Notes under the pieces: generated by a model | Told to the model about the DNA's origin: nothing | Databases searched by the model: none | The model's input: the letters and a program-made list of their open reading frames with translations, nothing else | Shown here: positions 1 to 10,831 of the stretch, piece after piece | How the letters are laid out: the number at the start of each line of letters is the position of its first letter | Numbering within the stretch: the first letter of the stretch is position 1 | Assembly (NCBI GenBank): GCA_020747015.1 | Contig: JAGTJM010000095.1 | Span: 1 to 64,000 of the forward strand | Length of the DNA: 64,000 nt | Source of the DNA: Pyrenochaeta sp. MPI-SDFR-AT-0127 | Lineage: Eukaryota; Ascomycota; Dothideomycetes; Pleosporales; Cucurbitariaceae | Direction of reading: 5' to 3' | Made by a program: the position numbers and the translations under genes

Positions 1-824
1 AAAATAGACTAAGAGATTACTATAGTATCCTATTCTTCTAGAAGCTGTCTTCCAAAAGAGCAGCAACAGCAGGGCGGATACCAAAAACGCTAGAATAGAT
101 TCCAAAAACGGTCTCAGCTCTTCGAAGGTCAATTTAGGCCTCGCGTTACCTCTTCTACCGTTCAGTATGTTCCGTTCGATTTCAAAGCTTAAGATAGATT
201 AAAGCCAGATTAGAGTGCCATCAATCCTCTAAGCTATAAACTTCAGCCTTCTAAGATACTCGCTCAGCGGTTGTACCAATATTATCGAGTGCACCCTGTG
301 TGGTAGACGCTGATTGAGGTATTACCGTAAGAGCCCAGACCTAGAATCCCTCGTTTACTCACGATGCGTCAAATAGGTAGGCCAAATGGTGAGTGCGCCC
401 TAAAAGGTCACTATTAAGATCCATAATCATTGCTATACAACCCAGAGTCCAGACACGCACGTCACTAAAGCTCTTCACGCTAAAAACACACCGCCAGTAA
501 AGCCAACCAAGCTCCCGGGCGATATGCGAGATATTCTGTATTCATGAAGCCGTAGTACTCGTTGGCTGCCCCCTATTCTAGAAGCACCACCTCATGTAAA
601 TCGCAATACCAAATCCGTGTTATATAGTCAGGTCTAGCACTGCAATCCAAGCATGGCGTTAAGTATGTGCTGTCAGTGGAACTGTTGACTGCTCCTCAAC
701 ACAATCAAACGGCGGAGGGGCCTACTCATTGTTCTCAATCGAGGCCTCATGGATTAGACTAATTACATCAAGACTTTGGGTTCTGTGAAACAACCCTCTT
801 CTTACAATGGCCAAGGGAAGTAGA
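1..824. other. no gene recognised; probable decayed repeat DNA
   Basis: No open frame longer than 60 codons is seen here on either strand. The stretch adjoins the Helitron relic on its downstream side (minus-strand sense), so it may hold the mutated helicase half of that element, but I could not recognise any helicase motif. Confidence 0.3.
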
Positions 825-980
825 TTAACGTGCATCCCTTCGCAACGGAACAACTGCGGTAACGGACAAAATTATAGGTACTTAGACTTTGCAGCAATAC
901 AAAAATCTGTACGCGCGTTAATAATCTGAAATTCCTCTTAACTTAACGTGCATCCCTTCGTGACGGAACAACCGCCGTAA
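825..980. repeat. pair of ~38-bp direct repeats
   Basis: Two copies of a near-identical sequence beginning TTAACGTGCATCCCTTCG lie at 825-863 and 943-980, offset by 118 bp. They differ at a few positions in the middle and share the ending ACGGAACAAC-GC-GTAA. The second copy overlaps the end of the Helitron-like reading frame. This may be a short internal duplication or the border of an inserted repeat; no function is claimed. Confidence 0.6.
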
Positions 981-1417
981 AGCAGACTCGGATATGGGCA
1001 TACCTCTGTGAAGACGCTGTCTACGTATTGCAGGACTTGGACCCGATATGCACGGCTGCCTTCATCCTCGACATCTTCCAAAAAAGAGCTCAAACACATA
1101 TTCCCATGAAGCCAGAGGAGGCCATGGAGGTAGAGTGCGCCCCGCTCGTTCGTCTCAACGGCCCCGAAGTACTGGCTAATACGGGCGAACACTGAAGACT
1201 CTCCTATCCTCACGTAATGGTTTAAGAGAACATGGAGATCTCTCTGTGGAAAAATAGAGCTGAACTGAGAGGATCCGAAATGGCTAGCCGCACTCGTTTG
1301 AATGACACATCCACACCTGAATTGGCTAGCCCTGTCGAAGCCTGAGCTCGAGCACAGACGTAGCCCCTGAGTATTCTTCTGCACCTGAGTTTCTGTTCTC
1401 TTCTCTTCTTTACGCAA
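938..1417 (-). mobile_element. relic of a Helitron (Helitron-like N-terminal Rep domain)
   Basis: An open frame of 159 codons contains, in order, GALYLHGLLW, a leucine/serine stretch followed by an acidic segment, and YVDSVFTE. This order matches the Helitron_like_N domain that precedes the helicase in fungal Helitron transposases, which act in rolling-circle transposition. The intact family protein is well over 1000 residues. Here only about 100 residues are recognisable, bounded by unrelated sequence and stops, so this is a dead fragment. Neither the 5' TC end nor the 3' CTRR hairpin of a Helitron was found. The family call rests on motif resemblance alone. Confidence 0.6.
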
Positions 1418-1823
1418 GGTCTTGTATTACACTTGAGATTGTACGTAGTATAATAATCAAGCTACTTAGTTGAGCGTTGAAACCCCTACTCGTAGCCTCT
1501 CGTGACAAGGGATCCATAGCACACTGCTTACTGGATTACATTCTTGAGTTTCAAGATGTTAGGACCTGCGCCAGCAGAGTCGCAGGGATGATTAGCACCT
1601 TTCTAAACCTGACCATCCACTGGGTCTTCCGCGACCTTAAGGTGGTCTAGAAATGATCGGCTAGCTTTCATATTAAAGTTTAGCCTGCATGAGATGGCCC
1701 AAGAAGGAATCCCCGGCTTATTACTCCAGTTATTCTGTACCAATAATTATTGGCTAGGTCTCCATGTTAATAGTGCTATGTTCTAACATGTAAAAGGGTT
1801 ATACAAGATATACTAATCGAGGC

Positions 1824-2233
1824 TTAAGGTTGAGAATTATGGAGGTAACTTACATCAAATGTTTTAATGCAGCCATGATTTGCACAACCCAGATCGCCAC
1901 CTCCAGCATTATGATTCTTTCCGGCACAGCTTTTTTTGCACTATAAAGATGCAAACTGTTCCAGGTGCTCGCGCCAAGGCCCGCACAACTATTGCCCTCC
2001 TTTGTAATCTTATAGCTCCGTACCGAGTGGCTCATTTGGTGGCATCTATTACAGAATGTCAATGGGCAAGCCGCAAGAAATTGTAATAAGACGACGTACT
2101 TGTTCCAGACGTCTCCACATTTGTAAGTGCCAGTTTTTTTCTTACACTGCGTGTCTGAGTAAACGTCCATTGTCTGGCCAGCACCAAGAGTGAAGAGCGT
2201 CGCAAGGGTGACGAGAACAAATCCAATTTTCCT
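1824..2233 (-). pseudogene. decayed small secreted cysteine-rich protein gene
   Basis: The minus-strand frame opens with KIGFVLVTLATLFTLGAGQ, a textbook signal peptide, but the codon where the initiator should be (2231-2233) reads AGG. The mature part has a DTQCKKK...YKCGDVWN segment. A plausible 54-nt intron follows (2046-2099; GTACGT donor, TAATAG acceptor), then a block with CHQMSHS, NSCAGLGAST and STWNSLHLYS. At a run of seven A (about 1933-1939) the frame must shift to continue into SCAGKNHNAGGGDLGCANHG, ending at a TAA at 1824. The lost start and the frameshift in the A tract argue for a pseudogene, although the tract could be a sequence error and an upstream exon could supply a start through the TTTTAG acceptor just 5' of the frame. 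The protein family is not recognised. Confidence 0.5.
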
Positions 2234-3262
2234 TTTTGGGTTTCGTGGAGGCTGATTCTAAAAGTAGCAGATGTCGAGGAATTCTTCGATATTTTATATA
2301 TCCTTCAATTCAGGAATGCTTTGGTTAACCTTGACGCTATTAAAATGCCGGTGTGATTAATTAATTGATCAAGCCACATATAAAGCCACAGAATCCTTAG
2401 CTAGCAGAGGAAGTTCATCACACCACGTTACAAAGCTTTGACCTCCCCCAAACAGACTGTCATTCGAGCCCCCCTTTCTTGGGGGTGAGAACGTCCCCTA
2501 CCTCTGGGCTAAATACGTCCCAAGCAACCCATAAAGGAATGATTCCTTTGGCCGTTACTTCAGTGTATATCAAGCTTCTGAAATACCGCACCGGGTTACT
2601 TTGATGCCGCATCCACACAGAACAGACGGGCCCTGTATGCTTGCGGATGCAGTGACAACACTAGGGGCAACGATAACCAATAGTGAGTCCTGTAACGGCC
2701 TAAACAATGCGGTGGCGCAATCAGCGGATACTTTGATTAAAAAACGCATCGAGAAAAACATTGAGAACAGTTCCGAAAATGCCGTTGAATACTCCATCGA
2801 GACTCTCACCGACACTCCCGATAAGACTCCCATATAGTCTACGATAGGAAACGCGTGGTATACCATTTGTAGAGGTGTTTCCGAGCGTTGTGTTCAACGG
2901 GGTGCGGCCCGGACAATAGCCCGATCCTCCGCCCCTAGTCTCACCAACTAGACCCTTGACATTAGTTTTCTCTTGTCTGCTTCTACCGTGGATTGGGCCT
3001 ACGCAATCAACACCACCACGTCGACAAGATCTCTCAGGTTCGGGCCGCCTCCGCTCGGGGTATCGGCACAACTTACGGTTGCATCTAGCAACCGCTCCTT
3101 TGTGTGCGAAGGTGCTGCTACAAGTTGGCAGAATCGCGAAGTGCATGCTTGAGTGACGGCACTACAAATATCATCTATGCACATCATGCTCAAATAACCT
3201 AGCAGTGTTCATCATCAACCTGAAGAAATTCGCTGGCTGTCATATCTGTAACCTTTGCCACA
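2234..3262. other. intergenic; upstream region of the transporter gene
   Basis: Several open frames of 60-140 codons occur on both strands (for example 2570-2866 and 2721-3146), but they overlap one another and carry no recognisable domain, signal peptide or splice structure. The last few hundred bases should contain the promoter of the transporter at 3263. No confident core element was picked out. Confidence 0.4.
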
Positions 3263-4898
3263 ATGTCTCCCAAACAGTTCGAAGCCGCTGGGGCCGCTTT
3301 CAATCGGAAAGAAGAACAGAATGCCTCTACTAAGGAGATCAACCTTCATTGCGAGGCTATCGACGAACAGACAGCACGTTATACGACTGGGCCACCTATT
3401 GAAATCGATGAAGCCACCAACAAGCGCTTGTTTTGGAAGATCAACCGACGTATCCTCGCTATTCAGCTGGTTACATATTTTTGCCAATCCCTTGACAAAG
3501 GAACTTTGAATTTTGCATCAATAATGGGTATCAAAAAGGATGCACATCTTGTTGGACAACAGGTAAGCATGCAATCACCGAGCAGAGATGCTTCTGCTTG
3601 CACAGTACTAACTCGAGGGACAGTATCAATGGCTCGGAACCATTCTATACATTGGCATCCTATGTGGAGAATACCCGCAGAACTTCCTTCTTCAAAAGCT
3701 TCCACTGGCCAAAATGCTATCCGTAAATGTTTTCATCTGGGGTGCCGTGGTAGCCTGTTCCGCTGCTTCAACCAACTTCGCCTCGCTCATGACAGTTCGA
3801 TTCCTCCTAGGCTTCTTCGAGAGTTGCGTCCAGCCTGCCATGATGCTGCTGACATCGATGTGGTATACAAGAGAAGAACAGTCGCTGTTAAATTCCCTCT
3901 GGTACTGCATGTCTGGTGTACAGCTGATGGTTGGCGGCCTGCTCGCCTTCGGAGTCTCCCACTTCACCAATGGTACAATCAAAAATTGGCAGCTCCTTTT
4001 CCTGATCCTTGGCCTAGCAACATGTGTATGGGCTTTCTGTATAGCCTGGTTTCTCCCTGACAGCCCAATGTCAGCGAAATGCTACAGCGAAGAGGAAAAA
4101 CGGCTGATTATTGAACGCGTACGACACAATGAGACTGGTATCAAGAACAAGAAGTACAAGAAGTACCAGGTTGTTGAAACATTCAAAGACCCTTTTGTAT
4201 GGTGCTGTGTCATGCTAATCACAGTCGCCAACCTGGTTATTGGTGGTCTGGGAGTATTCTCGAACCTGATCATTCGAGAGTTCGGTTTTTCGTTACTGCA
4301 GACACAGTTGCTAAATATCGCTCAAGGTGCCTGGCTGATCATTGTTATGATTGGCTCTGCGCAAGCCTGCCAGAAATCAGGACAGTCATGTTTCATGATG
4401 GTTGTAAGTCAGTTCAAAGTCAAAACTACGTGTTCTGTTGCTTATCTACGATAGCTTTGGACCATTCCCGCGATCGCCGGCACCATCGTGATTCTCATCG
4501 TAAAGCCCAATCCTACAAACTCCGGGGGAATGCTAATTGCGTTCTACTGTACCCAATTCTTTTGCGCCCAAGGAAATATGATTATTTCACTCATCACTCG
4601 CAACATCGCTGGACAAACGAAGAAAGGGACAACTATGACTTTGGTCTTTATTGGATGGTCTGTAGGTAACTTGATTGCCCCACAGATATTCCAGGAAAAG
4701 GATGCGCCGCGTTATCTTCCAGGGTTTCTTGTTCACATTGTTGTCTACGGTGTATATATTGGATTGGTCGTTCTTACACGAGTAGTTTTAATGGCGAAGA
4801 ACAGGCGTAAGGACGCGGTGGTCAGCGATATCTCGCACGAACTGGCCTTCCAGGATCTGACAGACATTGAGAACCCCAATTTCCGCTATGTATACTAA
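3263..4898 (+). CDS. MFS anion:cation symporter, Dal5 allantoate-permease type
   Basis: Predicted join of 3263-3562, 3624-4403 and 4455-4898, giving 507 residues. Intron 1 has GTAAGC...CAG with a perfect TACTAAC branch site, and intron 2 has GTAAGT...TAG; both keep the frame. The product is a plasma-membrane major facilitator of the ACS family, which takes up allantoate, nicotinate, pantothenate, biotin precursors and similar organic anions. Visible hallmarks are SLDKGTLNFASIMGI in TM1, a YQWLGTILYIGILCGEYPQN block in TM2, RFLLGFFESCVQPAMM, SMWYTREEQ in the first cytoplasmic loop, WFLPDSP before the central loop, and NIAGQTKKGTTM followed by IGWSVGNLIAPQIFQ in the C-terminal half. About twelve hydrophobic segments and about 500 residues match the family. 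The substrate cannot be read from sequence. The start is the first ATG of an open frame with a hydrophilic N-terminus. Confidence 0.9.
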
Positions 4899-6778
4899 GA
4901 CTTACACAATGTGGGGAATGAATGATAGGTAGATGCATAGCTAGGTTGGATCCAAGATCGTCTCTACGAAAGCACCTAGTCAATGCTTCAATATTACAGT
5001 CTACTTCCAACGGTTCCTTTGTCTTTTTGTAGGGTATAGATGGAGAGTAGTCTTACTTAATTATTTGAAATGTACGGAATTCTTTTCGGGTTCTTAGTAA
5101 TATTAAGCATGAGAGTGTTACTCTAGTCCCTATGGATTACGCATGTTGGGAGGCACTATAAAGTAGTGGGTATTGACTCCTTAACGCGGACTTGACGAAA
5201 TCGATGTAACTAAAAGAAACTAAGTAATTTACAGTCCCAAATGCAATGACAGGATCTTTTCGACTTGGTAACTAGTACTAGCACTAGATGGCAACATGGC
5301 TATATTGATGAAAATGAGATGTATACTTTATCATAGTAGTATTCCTATCGCCAGTCAGTTAAAGCATAGTTGATTGAGCTATTATTCGAGCCATAATAGT
5401 GTATTTAGTATCTAATAATTTATTTAATCCTGTTCTAAACAATTAAATAAGGATTACAGAAGTCTAGAAGAGTATATGTTAAGCTAAGAGCACTACACAA
5501 AAGTGACATTATAGGGCCATAGGGCGGCGATCATGATATAGATTCGGAGGATATTCTAGTATTAGATGCAATATAGTTGAGAAAATCTTACCTTACTTTA
5601 GTGTCAGTCATTTGGCTTATTTTTCTGCTATTGCGGCACGCGCTAGTAGCGCCGGACTGCTTCCCCTAGTATTTTCTCCGCCCTCCGGCAACATAACGGA
5701 GATTTTGTGACCGAGGTTATATTCCCGGTAATTAGATAGATTGCGTCGAAATTCTATGGATGGTCGCCCTTTTGAGCACATTAATGAAAAAGTTTATGCT
5801 CTTACATTTAATTAAAGCTGAAGCGCTATTACGAGAAGACACTAGGATAGCTGAGAGATAATTAGTCCCACCGAAATAAGTGCAAGAGCATTTATTCAGA
5901 CAAATACTGAATCTTCGCTTATCTATACTCCTGCCCAGTCGAAGCCAAGATATGGGGCATCGCTGTTAAGGGTCAAGCTGTCTCAGCTCGCCCACCCGCT
6001 TCCTAGAATATAAAAACCTCGAGGACCCGCCTATGTGTTCCGCGAGCTCTAATTCTAGACTTTGATTTCTTTCCTGGTAGTTTACATCTGCTATTAGAGT
6101 GGACAAAGAAGTATGGACATATGCTTGCGCTAACCGCCGCAGTACGTTCACCCAAGCATTTACATACGGTACATTTGGAGTAAGAAACTGGTACCCGAAG
6201 CTTCTGTAGATGAAAGACTGATAAGAGTGATATAGATATGCTTAAAAGTTTGGAACCGAAACGCTCGATTAGCATGCGCGTCTGAGTAACACATACGATC
6301 TTAGTTTTATGATTTTGCTGTAGGCAAAGCTTGCATTTGACTTGAGCTATGATATGATAGCGCTAGGAACGATAAAACCACTGTAAATACTTGATTCTGC
6401 CGCTTTGGTAAGAAATGGGGTACGTAGGGTCATAAGAAAGCTCGGCAAGTGGCGGCCTTCGGGCGATGTCCAGGATGTCATCCGCCATTTGGCTATGTTG
6501 GGCATGGAAAGTTTACGCGAGCCCAAACGTTCCAAGGTGGTCGAATGGGTATCAAGGATCGTTAGCGGCCACCTCAACATTGTGACAGAGCTGAAATGGC
6601 ATTTTTAGCCGCTGTATTTGCAACCAAGAAGGTGCATTCGAGAGTGCCGTGATGCAGGCGGCGAACCGTAATAGATATGGAACATAGTCATCGAGGGAGG
6701 TGAGAAGACGAAGATACAGGCTGTGATAAGACTCATCTGAAATGGCATCAAAAATTTCCTATATCTGCTGTAATAAGA
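4899..6778. other. AT-rich gene-free stretch
   Basis: About 5.05-5.95 kb is strongly AT-rich with many TA dinucleotides and no open frame of note, as expected of RIP-mutated repeat DNA. Between 5966 and 6608 there are short overlapping frames on both strands with no recognisable domain. The frame at 6405-6608 (+) is protein-like in composition but unidentified. Confidence 0.4.
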
Positions 6779-8275
6779 CTAGCTATCGCTTTCCACTCCT
6801 GTTCGTGAGAATATCACGTCAACAACATGTTCGTTGCAAAACATAGGCACAAAATCTGTAACCATATACCATCGTGGCTTTTGCATGCCCTCGTGTATGA
6901 ACTTGCCTCCAATCTTCAGATTTTCAAATACCACACCTTCGACTCTTCGTGACGAGTCGTAACCAAGAATTTGACTCGGATTCACAATTCCCTCGCCCTG
7001 ACTCAAGAGCTCGATGTTTGTAAGCCGTATGTTTCTAACCCCTCTCCCAGGCGCAGACGTCCACATTGCGTTCTTCATGACTCTGATATTCACCAGCTGG
7101 CCCTTGGTTATTCTTTCGACTCTAATGTTCTTTGCGGTGACATTTTCGATCAGATTCTCGTCGCCTGCGTTTAACGAAAGACATCCCTGATACCACATCT
7201 GGTTCTCACAATGATCTAGGATATCAATATTCTCAATTAGAATGTCGCTCAGCGTTTCTGGTTTGTCCGGATTCCCATGTGTACCCATCTGGATGGGGTG
7301 CGCAATTTCAGGTAACAGTGTGCAGTTCCGAATCACAATGTTGGAAGTGTCACCATAGTAGTCCCAACGGTGACCATAGATGGCAATTGTATCATCAGAG
7401 TTCCTCAAGAAGCACTTTTCAATCAGGATATCGTTGCAGCAAAATAAATCGATGCCGTCACCATTTCCGGCAGAGCTAAATGAACGGAACTTTTCGATAT
7501 GGACTTTTCGGGAGGAGCAAATAGGCAGACTGAAACCTCTGGCGCCGAGTGAAGTCACGCCTGCGACAAGGATGTTGGATGACCGTTCGATGAGGATAGA
7601 ACTACCACCCAGCTCTCTGGGGCGCGACACGTCGTTTTGATGATTGCGTGCTTTACAGATGAAGCCACAGCCTCGGACTCCTGAATTAGACACATCGACA
7701 AAGTCCAATCTGAATGTGATAAAAGCATGGCTTGCGAGGTAAACGGTCGTGTTAGATGGCACAGTGAGGCTCCCATTGATAACCTTGGAATATGCGGCGC
7801 CGTTGTTAACTCCTGGTTTGAAGTACCAAATGTTCTCAGAATCCAATGTTGGGGCTTCGGGATCTACTTGGTTGGTCATGATATGGAGGGCTTGCCATTT
7901 ATCATTATTGATTTCAAGCATCATGTCAATGGCTTGACTCAGGACGAATGTGATGGTGTCGCCTTGTATGTTAGAATCAATCCCCAAGCTAAGTGGGCGG
8001 ATTTTGACCGTGTCGACTGGGCCACGTGTATATCGGACCTTGACTTCCATGCTTTCTCCAGGGACCATGTCGAGTGGAGCAATGGCGATCTCGTGCGTGT
8101 CGAAATCATTGCAAGTCGTACTGGCACTTGCAACCTCTGTCGTATATGCTGGTTTAGTTTCCCAAGTGCCTTGACGTCCGTTGGCTTCGATTTGGCGAGC
8201 ATCAATGGTGAAATCCTGGCTCAGCGAGATGCTGTCAGGCCATTCATGGCCTTCATCTTGAACGGAGGAGTTCAT
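6779..8275 (-). CDS. GH28-like right-handed beta-helix protein (polygalacturonase-related)
   Basis: Intronless frame of 498 residues. The C-terminal two thirds is a series of beta-helix coils (for example NDILIEKCFLRN, NIVIRNCTLL, SDILIENIDIL). Three motifs match the GH28 active-site layout: NGDGID near residue 271 (family NTDGxD), NSDD near 292 (family QDD/DD), and GTHGN near 331 (family GHG). The N-terminal about 180 residues look like a separate beta-rich domain. GH28 enzymes hydrolyse galacturonan or related glycosidic bonds. The substitutions and the GHRWDYYGD insert recall bacterial-type GH28 relatives rather than secreted fungal endopolygalacturonases, so the substrate is open. The encoded N-terminus is hydrophilic and shows no signal peptide, unusual for a pectin-acting enzyme; an unseen upstream exon or intracellular action could explain this. 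Divergent transcription relative to nearby genes gives no functional hint. Confidence 0.75.
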   Translation of the reverse strand: MNSSVQDEGHEWPDSISLSQDFTIDARQIEANGRQGTWETKPAYTTEVASASTTCNDFDTHEIAIAPLDMVPGESMEVKVRYTRGPVDTVKIRPLSLGIDSNIQGDTITFVLSQAIDMMLEINNDKWQALHIMTNQVDPEAPTLDSENIWYFKPGVNNGAAYSKVINGSLTVPSNTTVYLASHAFITFRLDFVDVSNSGVRGCGFICKARNHQNDVSRPRELGGSSILIERSSNILVAGVTSLGARGFSLPICSSRKVHIEKFRSFSSAGNGDGIDLFCCNDILIEKCFLRNSDDTIAIYGHRWDYYGDTSNIVIRNCTLLPEIAHPIQMGTHGNPDKPETLSDILIENIDILDHCENQMWYQGCLSLNAGDENLIENVTAKNIRVERITKGQLVNIRVMKNAMWTSAPGRGVRNIRLTNIELLSQGEGIVNPSQILGYDSSRRVEGVVFENLKIGGKFIHEGMQKPRWYMVTDFVPMFCNEHVVDVIFSRTGVESDS

Positions 8276-10831
8276 GGCGAAAAGTAAGAAGGATGACTAT
8301 GGAGAGATGGGTGTGGAGTATCACAAAAGGGACTGCAGGGGAAGCAAGGAAGGAATGGTGGGTGGTATACGACGGACAGATAGCTGCGAGATTACGGGCA
8401 ATGTTAGCCCTGTGGATTCAGAGGGCGGATTTCGTACCGTGACAAAGGGTAGATGGATGCATCAGTACCCTGTCCTGACCATCCGTGTTGGGAGAGGTAT
8501 TTCAGGAGCAGGGCCCGGGACATTCTCCGCCGTCCGCCACCCACCACCACCTAGGTAGAGCCGCATGTTAGAAGAAGGAAATATATGTTGCCGCCTGATT
8601 AGGTACTAGAGAGGAGTCTTCTGCGCTGCATCTATGTCAATGAGTTAGAGCAACAGCTTCCCTCGACGGCAGAGAGCGGGGTGACTGTAGCAGGACTGAG
8701 GGTGGCATGGCCTGCGGGCACGACATCGCCATAGTGCGGTAGTATATCGCATCAATGCAGGTGGACATAGCGACCAGTTGGACGAGCGAGCAGCGGGCAG
8801 GATGCGTGATAGTGCTGTTGCTGGTGGTGATGGTGGTGCAAGCGACATGGGAGGCCCCCAACTTGGCCAAGCTCAGCCTCAAGTACCTCCAACGCGACTG
8901 AATCATGCGTTTGCGCTGAGCGCATCGCACTTCAATCGCTTCGCCTGCGCACGCTGGAGTACGACTATGACGCCCGCCTATCGCTCGTTGCCCACCCGCT
9001 ATATGCGAGAGCCTGCCATAGCCATTGGCCTTGCCATGACCCTTGCATCCCTGGCGTGCTGATGGGCGCAGACATCAGCTCGCAAACCCTCCCTCGCCGT
9101 CTATCTCAGAATCATGCAAGTCGGCTTTGGCGACCTCCTCCACCTCCCACGGCTTCTATGACTACATGTCGCGCACCCCGCAGACCCATCCTTGCCTGTT
9201 CCAATACCCCTCTGCCGTCATCCCACTAGCAAGCCGCATCAGATGACATCCGCCTACGAGCCCGACGACCGTGCTCTACCATTGTGCAACACGTCTCCAA
9301 CAACACAACCGACGACGTGCGTTTGCCGCCTTCACCCTCAATTGCATTCCCAGCTATCCAGCATCTACCAATACCTCCGGCTTGGCCAAGCCTTTTCCCA
9401 AACCTCCCAAACCTCCCAATAGCGACTGTAATGCCTTCAGCACTTGGGGCCCTCCATGACCATCTGCGCAAGCATTGGCGACGTGAAGAGGAGAGATACG
9501 TGATCGCCGCCAACTTGATCAGCTCGGTTTGCTACTTTGCGATAGAAGGAGCCTTGTAAAAACATCGCGCTTACGTGTTGATAAGTAATATGAACTAGAG
9601 AAAGGCCGTATCTCTGGACAAGCAAATTGTTCAGCATCACAGTCGAGCCCTTCGCTTGCTGCGATGCTTTCCGCAAAGCGCCAATTGATAGGTATCCTGG
9701 GTTTGGCTTTGCCCTCCAACTTGACATATTTGCCGAGATCTTCTGCTCCATTGGGAAAGCCCTCCTGTAATGCGTTCTTGATGCTCCCCGTTTAAAGTAG
9801 CTGAGCCGCCACACTAGGCACTGGATAATCGATTAATAATTCCATTTATTCAAAGTCTTGATGTGCAGTGGTAGGGATAGAGTTTGAATCGAAATTCTCT
9901 CCGCGCAAGAGATAGGTATGCCTTGAGGCTTTCGAGCAATTTGAGGTGGTACTAACTCCATTTGAGTCACACTGGTGGTCCTCAGCCGCGAGACATTCAT
10001 CTTCGCGTAAATCGCAGGTGCGACAACTTACCACTGCCGTTTCTAGTCTGTGTATGCTAACCTTGACCCTTGCGACGCTGACACCGCTATATACACTGAT
10101 TCATCAGTCTAAACCTTCTTAACTCAGATCTAAGTATCGGGGAGGAAGGGGGGGCGCTCGCCTCCTTCATAACTAAAAGCGCAATATCGAGAACCGATCC
10201 TAACCTTATTATAATAAGCCTCCAAAGCGTTACATAAGATTAGGGGCATAGCACGCACTCTAGTATAGGATAAGGGCGACTAAGATAGTATTAGACCTAC
10301 CTCTAATACCCCCCAAATAGGACCTATTACTCCTATCCTCTATATATATAAAGGAGTTCTTGGTAGTAGATAGTAGGATAAGTTCTTCTTATCCTTCTAT
10401 ACCAGACCTATAAGAATAGAGGTGTTCTTGGTTATCTACCGCAGCATGCACTCCCATATATCTTTAAGTTGCACTCGGATCCTTTTCGGAACCCTTTAGC
10501 ACCTGTGTCATTACACACAGCACTGCAAAAAGATGTACCGAGCTGGCTACCGATACTGTGCGTGGAATAGCATATAAAGATGGAGCTGCTGGCGTGCTTG
10601 AGGTAGCCTCAGCTTGCATGCGGTACGGCGTCGGCCCTAAGTCCTCTGGTCCTCTGGCTAGGGCTTTGTTACTCGTGACATAGTCTTATTAAGAATAGGT
10701 ATATTATAGATATCTTGATTAGCAATACTATACCTTGCTTTTAGATTTAGTGTAAGTTAGACAAGCCTTGGAAAATCTGTACCTTACGCTACAATCATTA
10801 TTAATAGTCATTTACTTAGCAATATTACTAC
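8276..10831. other. intergenic; GC/CT-rich block followed by AT-rich DNA
   Basis: 8.4-9.56 kb is comparatively GC-rich and pyrimidine-rich on the plus strand (short repeats of CCTCCCAAAC near 9400-9420). It carries overlapping low-complexity frames on both strands that do not look like real proteins. 10.08-10.83 kb is AT-rich with homopurine/homopyrimidine and TA-rich sequence resembling RIP-decayed repeat. No gene is supported. Confidence 0.35.

Noticed and set aside
8637..9560. Overlapping open frames on both strands in a GC/CT-rich block
   Set aside because: They are low-complexity, overlap one another in all frames and lack domains, start context or splice structure; high GC alone explains the open frames.
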